This document shows positions 32,318 to 42,696 of a stretch of DNA of 64,000 bases, one piece after another. Origin of the DNA: Blastobasis lacticolella (lineage: Eukaryota; Arthropoda; Insecta; Lepidoptera; Blastobasidae); the NCBI GenBank assembly GCA_905147135.1, contig LR990048.1:17158563-17222562 (forward strand), read 5' to 3'. Each line of letters opens with the position of its first letter. Position 1 is the first letter of the stretch. Both the position numbers and the translations under genes were made by a program. The notes beneath the pieces are model-generated. The model ran no database searches, was not told where the DNA came from, and saw nothing but the letters and a program-made list of their open reading frames with translations.

Positions 32318-32402
32318 ATATCAAAGATGGATCCCAGAGGACCCATCTACTAAAACTGTAACCACTGCATAACTTGTGTATCACAAATAAATAAATGATT
32401 AT
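32318..32402 (+). mobile_element. Non-LTR 3' end, family T, copy 1
   Basis: The segments 'acccatctactaaaactgta', 'accactgcataact' and 'atcacaaataaataaatga' match 34155-34225. This is a short 3' UTR and tail only. Confidence 0.6.
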
Positions 32403-32688
32403 GGTTTAATGTTTTCTGTAAGTGTGTATCATGAGAACTACCAAAATGGGGCTGAAAACTGCAACTAGCGAAGCCAAAGTTTAGGCCCTTAAGGTGAAGC
32501 TCGAGGCTGGCAGCCGGGATCTATGCGATTGCCCTTGCATGGTTTGAGGGAATTACTTTCTCCACTCGGGTGTCCACGAAGCAACGCCATACCTTTCCGG
32601 TGAAAGGGTGTCATGTCACATGCTTTAGAGACAGATTGTCTAGTATATTATTATCTTCAAAGGAAAGAAAGACTAATTAACTTTTACG

Positions 32689-32792
32689 TAGATAATGCTA
32701 CGCCGTTCACCCGTAGGCAATGCTAAGCTTTTTTCGTAGACAACTCTACGTATTTCCGTAGTCAATGCACCGCCTTTTTCGTAGACATCTAA
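32689..32792. repeat. Short degenerate tandem repeat (about 28-32 bp unit)
   Basis: Four or five units built on 'cgtag(a/g/t)caa(t/c)gctacgcc', with linkers such as ttttttcgtagacaac and tttccgtagtcaatgc. Confidence 0.65.
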
Positions 32793-32799
32793 AACAGCT

Positions 32800-33570
32800 G
32801 CCAGTTGCCAAGCTTTGGTGGACCCTGATTGACTGATTGACACCCCACTCTCCCCGTCTACTTGTTACAAACGTAATAGGATTTATATACAATAATGTGT
32901 TTGTTGTTTTGTCCTTCTTAGTGTGTATAAGTATGACGTATTGATAAAAAGTCAGACAAACCTAGCCAGCTAGCGAGGGACGAAGTCATCAGTATGGAAC
33001 GTAGTTTAATATGACTTTGTTATTTGTAAAACATTCCATGTATAGTTTGGTTTGATGTCACTACATTGCGCTGCCTACCTTGTACATCTCCAAATCTCAT
33101 ACATATTCCAAATCAATTTATTAGGTGAATATTCAATAAACCATTTTTGAATGTGGACTGCGACTGTTTTCATTCTTAACCCGTTCCTAGTGCGCCTACC
33201 CTTGGGAACACCTGGACGTGTTAAACTTGCAAATATTGCTGAGCTTATTCAATTAGCCAATATTAAAAGCGTTACATATTGCATCGGAAATTATGCACAA
33301 AACAGCCGCAGGTATTATCGTGCTATATGACATAAGTGCGGTTTAATTACTTCGATGACAGTCCACTGCGTCAGTTAATATCCGGGAATACACTCGTTTG
33401 TTACGTTCTGCGGTTTTATATGCATTATTGGTGCAATTTGTAGGCATTTTTCACGAAATTTGTAATAATAGAGAATGAAGGGAATGTCCTGGTGTGAAAG
33501 AAGAGGTTGGAAGAAAGAAATGATGAGATAGATTGGTCAAGTGGAGATGATATGAATAAGACGAAAAAAA
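32800..33570. other. Unassigned DNA
   Basis: No feature recognised beyond short frames. Confidence 0.35.
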
Positions 33571-33573
33571 TCA

Positions 33574-33706
33574 TCTTGGCGTTAATGACTCGGTTTTGCT
33601 TGGCGGACGAGGGCCCGGGGTCCGCCTTGAACATTATCCTGGATTTGGCAGATGGTACAGTGGGGCGACTGCCGTCTGACCCCCGTGACCCTGCTACAAG
33701 GGGAAT
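33574..33706 (-). mobile_element. SINE A, 3' part
   Basis: The minus strand holds 'cagggtcacgggggtcagac', 'ggcagtcgcc', 'atctgccaaatccaggataa' and 'gggccctcgtccgccaagca', ending at ttaacgccaag. It corresponds to the last third of the full copy at 37274-37622. Confidence 0.75.
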
Positions 33707-34154
33707 CTTTCCCTCATTCGATGGCCCACGTTCTCAAAGAATTTTTTTTTGGATCTATACACTGACCATTTGTTTAAAATATATACTGTCGATATGAAAT
33801 GTTACGATGGTCGAGAGTTGTCACAAAGCTGGATAATGTGTGAAATCTGTTACAGTTTCAAGGTCGCCCCTATAGGTACCTTACAAACAATCCGAAACGC
33901 ATTTGAGGAGTCAAGAAATGGAGACATGATGCGTAATTTTTAAATTACTTTGTACATTATATTTTTATTGACATTCAAATTATTATTGACACTATCTTCT
34001 ATTGACATTTTAATTAATAATGACATTGAATAGTGCAATTTTATAATGATTATTTAAGACTAATTTTATATTGTTGAATGTTTAATGTATATGAAATTAT
34101 TTAAATTCTAAATTGTAATTACCCACTCCAAATTTGTTTGCCGATGGCAGGTCA

Positions 34155-34225
34155 CAGGGGACCCATCTACTAAAATTGTAACAACTGCATAACAGGTACC
34201 ACGAATAAATGAATTAAATTGAATT
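34155..34225 (+). mobile_element. Non-LTR 3' end, family T, copy 2
   Basis: It reads 'acccatctactaaaattgta', then 'acaactgcataacaggtacc', then acgaataaatgaattaaattg. The preceding AT-rich 33720-34150 may be further 3' UTR, but shows no coding words. Confidence 0.6.
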
Positions 34226-34464
34226 GTAAAATTTTAGAATCCGTAGTCAAAAAAGCTTTATGCCTACAAGAAAGCAAGAGAGGTCGAGGACGCTCTCCGT
34301 GTACATGGTGCACCAGCACGAACTGACTTTTATCAAAGGCTAGCCGTTCCCAGAAGATTTCACCCGCACGCAGTTCGGATCTCTGTAAACGTAGAATACG
34401 TTCCCGTGGGACGCAATTATAGGATTCCTGGGATTGATAGCCTATGTTCATTTTGGCGTTAACC

Positions 34465-34592
34465 ATAGGTTAGCATTTAACTAATGTACATAACTCCGAA
34501 AACAGTCATTGGTACATAGCCGCAGTGGGATACGATCCCGGCACCTCTCGCTTAGGAGTCTGATACCATAACCACTCGGCCACCGACGCTCG
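34465..34592 (-). mobile_element. SINE A, head only
   Basis: The minus strand starts gagcgtcggtggccgagtgg then ttatggtatcagactcctaa, with box B 'gccgggatcgtatcccactg', and runs to 'gtacattagttaaa'. The boxes are partly decayed. The body is absent. Confidence 0.8.
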
Positions 34593-34599
34593 TTGCCTA

Positions 34600-35255
34600 T
34601 GCCTATGTTGCTCGGGAATAATGTTGCTTCCTATTAGTAATTGAATTTCCAAGTTTGTTAAAGTAGTTTTTTAAGTTTATCCATACAAACCGACAAATAA
34701 TCAAATCTTTTCACTTTATAACCGAATAAGTGTAGAAAAATTTATCGAACCCAACAAGCGATGGTGAACTGCAATATCCTTGATATAGGAAATTAATACC
34801 ACGATAAAGGGTTCGCTCAATTACGTAATTTTCGCATCGCTACTAAATACAAACTGCAAAAACTTGTACAACGAAATAACATTCTAGTTCGGCGCACCGA
34901 GACTGAACTAACCTAGTTTGGATCGTCCTCACGTAGGTACTAAGAGAAGCCAACATTTAAACTAAAGTCAAGTGAGGATCCGAAAGTAAACAAAACAAAA
35001 AAGGGGTTGCTTTAAACCGAACTAGCTGAAACAACTGAGCAAAGCTGGGCTTCCGAACAAAAAAGTAAATAGACACAAAATAAAAGAAGGTAAATAGTGT
35101 AAAAAAACACACAGTTGTAGCCGCAATAGACGCTGAATTCGAAATGCGAGTACAAAAGTACGGGATTGGTTTCCAATGAACGCTCTTTTGTAGGAATAAA
35201 TGTTGTTATTTTGGGGGCCTTTTTGGTCGACAATGGCACTCGTGAGCGGGAACTA
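34600..35255. other. Unassigned AT-rich DNA
   Basis: No coding or repeat signature recognised. Confidence 0.4.
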
Positions 35256-35258
35256 TTA

Positions 35259-35458
35259 AGGCCTTGCCACATACAAAGCTCGGCGCGAGCGCGGCGTGAG
35301 CGCGGTGCGATATTTGCTAGGCAACCATCGCGCGGCGCGTTATTTGCTAGGCAACCATCGCGCGGCGCGATGGTTGCCTAGCAACTATCGCGCCGCGCGA
35401 TGGTTGCCTAGCAAATAACGCGCCGCGCTCGCGCCGAGCTTTGTATGTGGCAAGGCCT
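35259..35458. mobile_element. 200-bp GC-rich hairpin MITE with TTA flanks (PIF/Harbinger-like)
   Basis: Almost the whole element folds on itself. The left end aggccttgccacatacaaag is the exact reverse complement of the right end, and the complementarity continues through ctcggcgcgagcgcggcg. TTA occurs directly on both sides (35256-35258 and 35459-35461), which fits the 3-bp TWA target duplication of PIF/Harbinger elements. The centre holds four copies of the block 'gcgatggttgcctagcaa' in the two orientations, each an RFX X-box-like site. No coding capacity; open frames through it are incidental. Confidence 0.85.
35373..35385. promoter_or_regulatory. Perfect RFX X-box palindrome inside the MITE
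   Basis: The string gttgcctagcaac is a 13-bp palindrome that fits the X-box bound by RFX factors, which control ciliary genes in animals. Three near-copies are at 35313-35326, 35343-35356 and 35402-35415. Confidence 0.5.
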
Positions 35459-35469
35459 TTATGCCTCTT

Positions 35470-36530
35470 TTAAACCCCTGGTTCAAGGGGAAGGACGTTA
35501 TTTGAAGCAGGAAATAAATAATTGTGTTTGTGTGAGTGTTTGTGGCATCGGATAGTTCTTGAAACATACCTTGATCTCTGTGGCAGCTGTCATCGATAGT
35601 AAAATATTGTGATTTTAGATTAAAATACAGAGTGGTTTCAAATAGAGGACACAAATTGATGAAATAAAATCAGATTTAAATCGAATGCGGCTAAAACTTA
35701 GTACCTATCTGAAGCAGCTGATTTTTTATTCGCGATTTCATAGTTAGTGTCTTAAGTTGTTAGTTATCACGAGCACATGCATACGGTATCCCTTTGTATC
35801 ATCAATTTGAAATTACCTGTTTATTTTATTATTTGTCAAGAAAACGTCATACTTTTCTACAAACATAACTAAAGTATGAGATACAATTGCGTAAACAATT
35901 CAATTATAAAAATCAATACTTTATGAGGTTTCTTGTTAAATATTTGGAAACAACATTTAAATTTTGCAAATGCGTCACCATTCTGACGCTCTAAGCATTT
36001 GTTTCCTGTATACACTGTACAAATATCACCATAGTATCCACAAGGCTCAGTAAATAGGCCCTAGATCAGCATAGCTGTGGAAAGCAGTGGAAACACTGGA
36101 AATGGAGTCCAATTTTTCGTTCCAATCTATCTCGGGGGGCCTGCCAGCAATAAAACCCCGTCTGCCCGGTGTATTCCGTTTCGTGACACGATAATTGTTT
36201 TATGAAATCCCAGGACAGCCGCAGTGTCGGTCGGCAGCCATGTTTTTTCTACCGGCTGCGAGTTGGGGTTTTTCTTTTTCCTTTTTTGCATGCGGCCAGC
36301 AGCGGTCTGCATCTATTGTTTTCGTTCGTCGATGCTCTCTGTTGCGACTGGCCACTTTGTTGGTCACGTTTCTGTAATATGCAGAGGAAACCAGTGATAA
36401 AGTCTATCTGCAGAAAGATGTTTATCGTGTAAACGTCTGAATAATATTTGATGATATGTGGAATACCAAGGAGTATCCGACTAAGAAGAACACTGAAATT
36501 AAAATTATTATTGAATTTTATTATTGCTAT
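35470..36530. other. Unassigned DNA
   Basis: Short frames only; no recognisable element boundaries. Confidence 0.35.
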
Positions 36531-36532
36531 TA

Positions 36533-36768
36533 ACGACCTGAGCGGTTCAATTGGTTGACATGCCGGTCTGTAACGCAGAGGTACTGGGTTCGATTCCCAG
36601 GCAGAAATTGAAATAATGAGTTTTAATTTGTTATGGGTATGGGTATTGTACGTATAATAAGTATGTATTTAAAATTATTATAATAGTATTAGCACCCATA
36701 ACACGAGCTTTACTTACTTTGGGGCTAGATGGCGCTGTGTGAATTGTACAAGCATATTTATTTATTTT
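36533..36768 (+). mobile_element. SINE B, full-length copy
   Basis: The tRNA-like head has an A box region 'gacctgagcggttcaattgg' and a box B 'ggtactgggttcgattccca'. The body has 'tttgttatgggtatgggtat' and the 3' end 'ggggctagatggcgctgtgt' then gaattgt and a (atttattt) tail. The head orientation defines the family's plus strand. Transcription by RNA polymerase III from the internal boxes is expected. Confidence 0.9.
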
Positions 36769-36769
36769 T

Positions 36770-37270
36770 CCTAGCTCAAAGCGTATTTTGAATGTATCGT
36801 AAAATTATTTCATACCTTCAATGGAGACGGGACATAAAATTTAATCGTTATTGTTATTTATATCCCAGAATTTACTGCTCTATTTATTTACTACAACTAC
36901 GTAATTCTACATCAAACTAAGTAGCAGCTACAATGTTTTACGTGCCGTAGCGAAACACAAACTCCATAAAAGAAAGAAAAGAAAAGAGAAAAGAGGCTGG
37001 CGTTAATTATCGTGCATACTGGCTTGTCCTACGCGGGTATTAAAGTTCCAAGGCCGTAAATAAATAAAAAGTTAAATTAGTTCTGACGGCTCTCGCTGGG
37101 GCGAACACCTGGTTCTTTATTTAAATCTATACCAATATTGTAAAGTGGTTAAGTTTCCACGATAGAGAATAATATCGCTAATGGGGTAGGCATTGCTACT
37201 AAATCGACTTAAAAATGGTTGAAATAGTATTTTTATTGTAATGGAATAGAATGGCTAAACTAGCCTTTTT
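36770..37270. other. Unassigned DNA
   Basis: No feature recognised. Confidence 0.35.
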
Positions 37271-37273
37271 AAT

Positions 37274-37622
37274 GGAGCGTTGGTGGCCTAATGGTTAAGA
37301 CGTCCGACTCGTACCCCGAGGTACCGGGTTCGAACCCCAGTGCCGCTTTGTACCAATAACTTATTCCTAAGATCGCTGTATATTAGTTGAACACTAACCG
37401 ATGTTCTTACGGTGAGGGAAAACATCGTGATGAAACCTGTACTTTCAGGCAACTGAACGTGTAACCATGATCCGATCTGGTCAGGTTCCCTGTTATCAGG
37501 GTCACGTAGGTCACATAGCAGTCGCTCCGCTGTAATTACCTGATCTGCCAAGTATATGGATCTTGGTTAAGCCGGACCTTAGGCCCTTGTGCACGAGACC
37601 ACAACCGGGACATTAACGCCAA
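37274..37622 (+). mobile_element. SINE A, full-length copy (tRNA-headed)
   Basis: It starts ggagcgttggtggcctaatg with an A-box-like tggcctaatggttaaga and a near-perfect box B ggtaccgggttcgaacccca. The body carries 'gtatattagttgaacactaa', 'ggaaaacatcgtgatgaaac', 'atctggtcaggttccctgtt' and 'gtcgctccgctgtaattacc', ending at 'gggacattaacgccaa'. At about 349 bp it sets the reference for the family. At least eight further copies or fragments lie in this window. Confidence 0.92.
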
Positions 37623-38042
37623 CACGGCCAATCTTTTAGCTTAATTCAGTACAAGTACTGTTATCGAAACGAGGTAGACCAACTTCTAAATAGGTTTTGA
37701 TAGCCGATGGTCACAAGCAAAACTAATGTATGATATTGTAACGCAGTGCGTGTACACGTCACTTGATCCCCATTTATATATTCAAACAGACGCTGCAACA
37801 TTGACATCCGAGTTTCGACTTCCCTAATGACGCAAACTGCCACAAAATACCTACTATTGCAAACAATAGCATCCACAATTGACCGGCAAAGGTAAAATTA
37901 GGCTTAATCAATGGCCATGAATGATGTATGCCGGTGCAGGTGCGTGCGATAATGGAATATAACGGGCCATAACCGAAATAATAGATGATAACGGGTTCAG
38001 CTGTGGTCATACAAACTTATCGATATTGTACTTGTAATGGTC

Positions 38043-38272
38043 ATCTTGATGTGTCCCAGTTGTACTATTGCGCGCGACGGCCCTGGGTTCGCCATGATCA
38101 TGATCCAGGATTTGGCAGATCACATAATTACAGTGGAGCAACTGCCATCTGACCTTAGTGTTAATGCCTGCATGAGCAGGTTTCGTCACGATGTTTTCCC
38201 TCAGTGTAAAAGGATCGTTTAGTGTTCATCGTGGAACTCGAGTTCCAGCCTGGTACCTCGGGGTACGAGTCG
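38043..38272 (-). mobile_element. SINE A, rearranged copy in inverse orientation
   Basis: It contains the inverse of 'aatcctggatcatgatcatg', 'gcagttgctccactgtaatt' and 'gaaaacatcgtgacgaaacc', and the head side ggtacctcggggtacgag. A middle block between the gtcaggttcccc and aaacctgc regions is missing. It abuts head to head the plus copy that begins about 38273. Confidence 0.8.
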
Positions 38273-38622
38273 AGAGCGTCGAGAGCGTCGGAAGCCGGGC
38301 GGTCGAGTATCCAACTCGTAAGCGCGAGGTACCGGGTTCGAATCCCGCTGCGGCCATGTACCAATGACTCTTTTCTGAGTTATGTACATTAGTTGAATAC
38401 TAACCGATGCTCTTAGGGAAAATATAGTGATGAAACCTGCAAATTCAGGCTACTGAATTTGTAACCATGATCCAATCTGGTCAGGTTCCCCTGGTAGCAG
38501 GGTCACGGAGGTCAGATGGTAGTTGCTCCACTGTAATTGGCTGATCACCAAATCCTGGATCATGGTCAAGGCGGATCCCGGGCCCTCGTTCTCGAGAGCA
38601 CAACCGGGACATTAACTCCAAG
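38273..38622 (+). mobile_element. SINE A, full-length copy
   Basis: The head gagagcgtcggaagccgggc and the box B ggtaccgggttcgaatcccg are followed by all body segments to 'gggacattaactccaa'. A small duplication of gagcgtcga marks the junction with the inverse copy to the left. Confidence 0.85.
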
Positions 38623-38629
38623 ATTTTTA

Positions 38630-38678
38630 CTTTAGGGTACGAGTTGAACCCCTGACCCATTGCGCCACCGACGCTCTG
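38630..38678 (-). mobile_element. SINE A head fragment
   Basis: The string 'agttgaacccctgacccatt' followed by gcgccaccgacgctc is the inverse of a SINE A head with a decayed box B. This is the third SINE A piece in a 640-bp cluster. Confidence 0.6.
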
Positions 38679-38754
38679 ATGACTAGCAACCAGATCCGGC
38701 TTCGCAAATACATATATGTACAGCTTTAACCTGCCTCCTAAATCTTAATTATAA

Positions 38755-38960
38755 ATTATAAAGTTTGTAAAGATGGACGATTGTTACTCCTTCACGCAAA
38801 AACTACAAAACGGATTTCGATGAAATTTAAGCAGTAAAGCAGCAGTTTAAAGCCTAGAGTAGCACACAGCTTATAATTAATCCTTAAATTCAATGTCATT
38901 CTTACGGAAACGGGTCCGGAACGTGATATAATAACCTGGAGACAAGAGAGAAAACACTTT
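38755..38960 (-). repeat. Fragment of repeat family L
   Basis: The segments 'ttgttactccttcacgcaaa', 'aaactacaaaacggatttcg' and 'acgggtccggaacgtgatat' belong to a repeat seen throughout lepidopteran genomes. The class is uncertain. Confidence 0.5.
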
Positions 38961-39599
38961 TTGCACTTGGTTAAATGGTTTCTGTTGTATAGGATACACA
39001 TATACAGTACTTTATTCGGATCCCCATTGCATTGTATAGAGTTGGATTGTTTTATTACAGAGCTCTTATTTCCACGTTCTGGCTCCATCTTCAGATCAGC
39101 TCAAGACCCCATAATATCACGTTGCCATCCAGTTCTGAGCCAAGTTCAAAGTATCAAATGTCTAGCTTGTCGGGAAGATAGGCTAAAACCGAGTGCATTT
39201 GTAGCGAACAAACAAACAAACAGACGAGAAAGGTAAAAACGTGGTAAAAAGACGATGCTCGTATCTCATTGTTTCCACTATCTCATGTTATAACGAATGA
39301 TAATAAGGGTAGAGATGGATGGAGGTGGCTGAAGGGATCTGGTCTGGGACAAATTTTACGTTTTCGTTTTCCCACCTCCACACTGCGCGGGTTGGCTTGA
39401 TGACTTCCAGAGTAATCCATGTCGCAACCAATAAGAGAGGTAATGTGCATTTTTTTGGGTTAGATACACAACATTACTTCGCTTCAAGAAAATAAAAAAT
39501 ATATAATATTTCTGTTTATCATATCCACCGTACTAAGTTTAAGTGTACACTTTTGGTACCTGCATTTAAGTTAAACCTGTTCCTATGACTCCAAGGTTT

Positions 39600-39703
39600 G
39601 CTGGTAGAAAACTCAATTAATGAGTTAAGCTCACCTTTGTACATCTCTGTTACTGTACTGTATAATTATGTCATGTTTGTGTACAATAAAGAATAAAGAA
39701 TAA
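39600..39703 (+). mobile_element. Non-LTR 3' end with (aataaag)n tail
   Basis: It reads 'gttaagctcacctttgtaca', 'tactgtactgtataattatg' and 'ttgtgtacaataaagaataa', ending in an aataaag-based tail. A SINE B copy follows directly, presumably inserted in the tail. Confidence 0.55.
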
Positions 39704-39957
39704 TAATAAATATTTGTGGACTAATTCACACAGCGCCATCTAGCCCCAAACTAAGCAAAGCTTGTACTATGGGTGCTAGATAACTGATATACTACTTACA
39801 TACTTTTTTTAAATACATACTTATTATACATCGAACACCCAGACCCGTAACAGAAATTAAAATTTATAATTTCAATTTCTGCCCGGCCGGGGATCGAACC
39901 CGGGACCTCTTGCGTGGCAGACCGATGTTGACCATCGAACCACTCAGGTCGTCAAAT
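39704..39957 (-). mobile_element. SINE B, full-length copy
   Basis: On the minus strand, gacctgagtggttcgatggt leads to the box B 'ggttcgatccccggccgggc' and to the end 'tggggctagatggcgctgtg'. Both polymerase III boxes are well kept, making it one of the better copies. Confidence 0.88.
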
Positions 39958-40100
39958 AATATTCGTGTAATAAATGTTCCGGGTATCCGAGATTTCAAAC
40001 TTGACGTCATCGCTAATTCGGCTAATTTTAGACTCTACCAGTGTGTTGTGCGCGGAATACCAACAGAAAATATTGCGAAAATGACGCCTTCTTTCCAGTG

Positions 40101-40505
40101 TCACACCAGACCATATTTTAAACAGAGGGGTGTAATAAGTGTGACGTGTGTATCTGTGGCTTTGTGTATCTGACTGTGGTACCCCGAGATTTTTTTTAAA
40201 TATTTTGACAATACAGGCATTTGACCGCCGTCACACCTGTTGGTAAGTGACAATGCGGCCGAAAATGAAGCATGTCCATCTTGGAACAGCTTATTCACTC
40301 TAGCCTTGAAGGCATCCAGATTATATTGATCAGGGAACACACTCTCAGATAACGCGTTCCATTCCTTAGCCGTACGCAGTATAAAGGTCGAGCCAAAACG
40401 ACTCGTGCGGATGGCTGGCAGATCCACGACATAAGTGAAGCGCTCGTCCGGATTGCGTTGCGAAAAGGTGCCGGCGGAATGAGGTCGTGCAGCTGCTTTG
40501 CACAC
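40101..40505 (-). pseudogene. Non-LTR retrotransposon family V, ORF2 C-terminal fragment
   Basis: The minus-strand 134-codon frame contains RFTYVVDLPAIRTSRFGSTF, then ILRTAKEWNALSESVFPDQY, then NLDAFKARVNKLFQDG. The 'R-T.R....F..RTA.EWN.L..sVFP..YNL..FK.rVN' pattern is the conserved terminus of a large group of lepidopteran LINE reverse transcriptase proteins. Roughly 290 bases of coding end and 3' UTR remain. The tRNA-like or RT parts are absent, so it is strongly 5' truncated. The 3' end recurs at 17050-17115 and 29800-29895. Confidence 0.8.
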
Positions 40506-40605
40506 TCTCCGAAATGTAATGATCCGAGATGGTTCTTACCATTTATATCATTAAAATCGGTTTAGTAGTATAGAAAATATTGAAGCATAATTATGTGTAC
40601 TTAAT

Positions 40606-41054
40606 GCCGTGTGGTGTCCGGCAGAGTAGAATAGCACCAACCCCCTCATACTCATGGGTGTCGGACGAGGCGACTAATGTTTTCGAGGTAAAAGATCAAG
40701 AATAAATAAATAAATAATAAATAATCACAAAAACAAGACAAATTCACACAGCCCCATCTAGCCCCAAACTAAACAAAGCTTGTGTTATGGGTTCTAAATA
40801 ACTGATAAACTACTTAAATACTTTCAAATTCATATTTATTATACATAGAACAACCACACCCGTAACAGAAATTAAAATTCATCATTTCAAGAGTCATCAA
40901 GAGTCTCCGTAGTTTGGAAAATGGGTAGCAGCATTTTCCATTGTTATATTTAAACACCCGCCTGCCAAGCATGGAGATTATGGCAATAACCTCCCCTTTC
41001 TTGGGAGAGGCCCTAAGTCCTGCAGTGGACTGTTACGGGCTGTGATGATGATGT
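40606..41054 (+). mobile_element. SINE C interrupted by SINE B
   Basis: The left part 40606-40700 and right part 40896-41054 join into the sequence order of the 26366-26622 copy. The interruption lies at the atcaag position before the 'gtctccgtagt' segment. The ending is ctgtgatgatgatgt. Confidence 0.88.
40698..40895 (-). mobile_element. SINE B inserted in SINE C, 5' truncated
   Basis: It is flanked by the 7-bp direct repeat atcaaga (40695-40701 and 40896-40902). The inverse end 'acagccccatctagccccaa' shows a change in the otherwise conserved gcgcc. The tRNA head is missing. Confidence 0.85.
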
Positions 41055-41154
41055 GATTCAGGTCAGGGGCATTCGACTTTTTCTGTCTTTTGGGTTAGTA
41101 CCTACATTTATTGAAGATTGTTCTTATCTGAAGTGTCTTCAATAAATATTTACA

Positions 41155-41493
41155 TGGTATAAAACAAAGTCGCTTCTCGCCGTCTGTCCTTAGATACATA
41201 CGCTCTTTTAAACTACGCAACGGATTTTAATGTGGTTTTCAACCATAGATATGATCTGTTTGAATTGACTTGAATTATTTGATGAACAAACAATGCCCAA
41301 AATGACGACGTACATTGACTATAGATGTCTTGAATTATACAATAAACACATCTAATGTAAATTTCAACAAATACTGCTGCACATTATCCATTTAAATATT
41401 TAATTTGCTTAACCAAATAAGACAAGTCAGTCTGGACAAATTATTGAGTGATTCAAGTGGAAGGTTTATAGACAAGGTTTTAAGGTTTTGAGA
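41155..41493 (+). repeat. Widespread lepidopteran repeat, left part
   Basis: It reads 'tataaaacaaagtcgcttct', 'cgccgtctgtcct', 'aactacgcaacggattttaa', 'tgtggttttcaac' and later 'gattcaagtggaaggttta'. The right part resumes at about 41828 (gataggggtaaagcaggtgt, then acgcgatcgaagtcgtgcc). Repeat E lies between. A related copy is at 43255-43440. Confidence 0.65.
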
Positions 41494-41826
41494 GAGGTAG
41501 GGCATAGCGGGGTATCCCGTTCGAATTGCAGCCGCCCGACTGGGGAAGTACCTCCACCTTACAGAATACCGCAGCTAAACAATACTCTTTTAAATAGTAT
41601 TGCGTTTCTGACGGTGAGTAAGGTTTCCATTGCTCCATGGGGTGGAAATTTGGGGAACCGTGGCTTTGGCAGTGGAGGGACATTTGCCTTTTTGCTGCCA
41701 GAGTAACGTGTTATAGAGGTGTACAACCCATTGGCGATACTCTCGGTGTTGCTAATGTCTATAGGCAGTGGTGACAACTTTCCATCGGGTGGCCCGCTTG
41801 CCTGTTTGCCTACCGTATGACATAAA
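41494..41826 (+). mobile_element. Repeat E, copy 2, inserted in another repeat
   Basis: Nearly the same length as 31968-32300 and collinear with it, ending in cctaccgtatgacataaaaa. Its flanks belong to one older repeat, so the boundaries of the insertion are defined here. Confidence 0.78.
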
Positions 41827-42108
41827 AAAAGGCAAGAGTAGATAGGGGTAAAGCAGGTGTACGCGATCGAAGTCGTGCCGGATACACTAGTTCTATAATA
41901 AATTGTGACAAATAAGCAGACAACTGTCTATGTAAACATTGTATTATAGTATTCTTGACAATTTCGAATCATGATAATTTGATACTATTGAATTAATTGT
42001 TTTTTAACATTGACATCAACTATTAGTACTTAATTCTATTCATGAAACTATTTTAAATGACGATGTATGCTTATTACTACGAATAAATGAATATGAATAT
42101 GAATATGC
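41827..42108 (+). repeat. Right part of the interrupted repeat and a (gaatat)n tail
   Basis: Bases 41828-41890 complete the repeat that starts at 41155. A non-LTR-like 3' tail 'ttattactacgaataaatga' with (atatga)n ends just before the hairpin at 42109. Confidence 0.5.
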
Positions 42109-42172
42109 AAAGAGATTGGAATGTTAGCGACCTTCATAGTTACAAGAAGGTCGCTAACATTCCAATCTCTTT
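42109..42172. repeat. Perfect 27-bp hairpin with 10-bp loop
   Basis: The left arm (42109-42135) starts aaagagattggaatg and ends gcgaccttc. The right arm (42146-42172) is its exact reverse complement. The loop is atagttacaa. No mismatch over 27 bp in old, decayed surroundings implies a recent origin or selection. Confidence 0.95.
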
Positions 42173-42690
42173 AATAGTATGTATGAAAAGCGGCCTTCGT
42201 CTATTCAAGAGTCAATGAAACAGTGCCTACCCAAATTCGATACCAGACCAATTACTGTTATTATAACTTTTTGATAAGGCGCCTTTCATAATTGGACCCC
42301 ATGAGCGAATGGGCAGTCATTGATGGGATTCTGACGAGGGTATAGCATGCATTTAATTGTCCACAAATATTAGGGTGGAAAACGATGCCTTATGGTTAGA
42401 GGCTTACGAGAATGATATTGTTTGATATGTATGATATGGTTTATGATGTTGTTTACATCTGTGACTTTCAATAAGTATATTCTGCAAATATTTATATAGA
42501 ATAAATATTATTTGATCTTTAACTTGAATCCAAATGTTGAGGTAAATAGTTATATTTAATAAGATGTACAGGACTCATGTTATTATAGCCTTGCTCTAAT
42601 AAAAATATCGTGTTTGCGTCAATATCCCGGTTGTATTATTTACCGTCATACTGTAATATCTGTGTGTGGATGTGTGATGTGTATGTGGAT
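42173..42690. other. Unassigned AT-rich DNA
   Basis: No feature recognised. Confidence 0.35.
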
Positions 42691-42696
42691 ATTTGT

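Noticed and set aside
35012..35381. Frames overlapping the hairpin MITE
   Set aside because: Explained by the GC-rich palindromic repeats (ARQPSRGA-type repetition) and not by coding.
36540..36610. Functional tRNA gene
   Set aside because: Both polymerase III boxes are present, but the sequence continues into a repeated SINE body with tail, and the cloverleaf ends do not pair. The same applies to 37.3, 38.3 and 39.9 kb.
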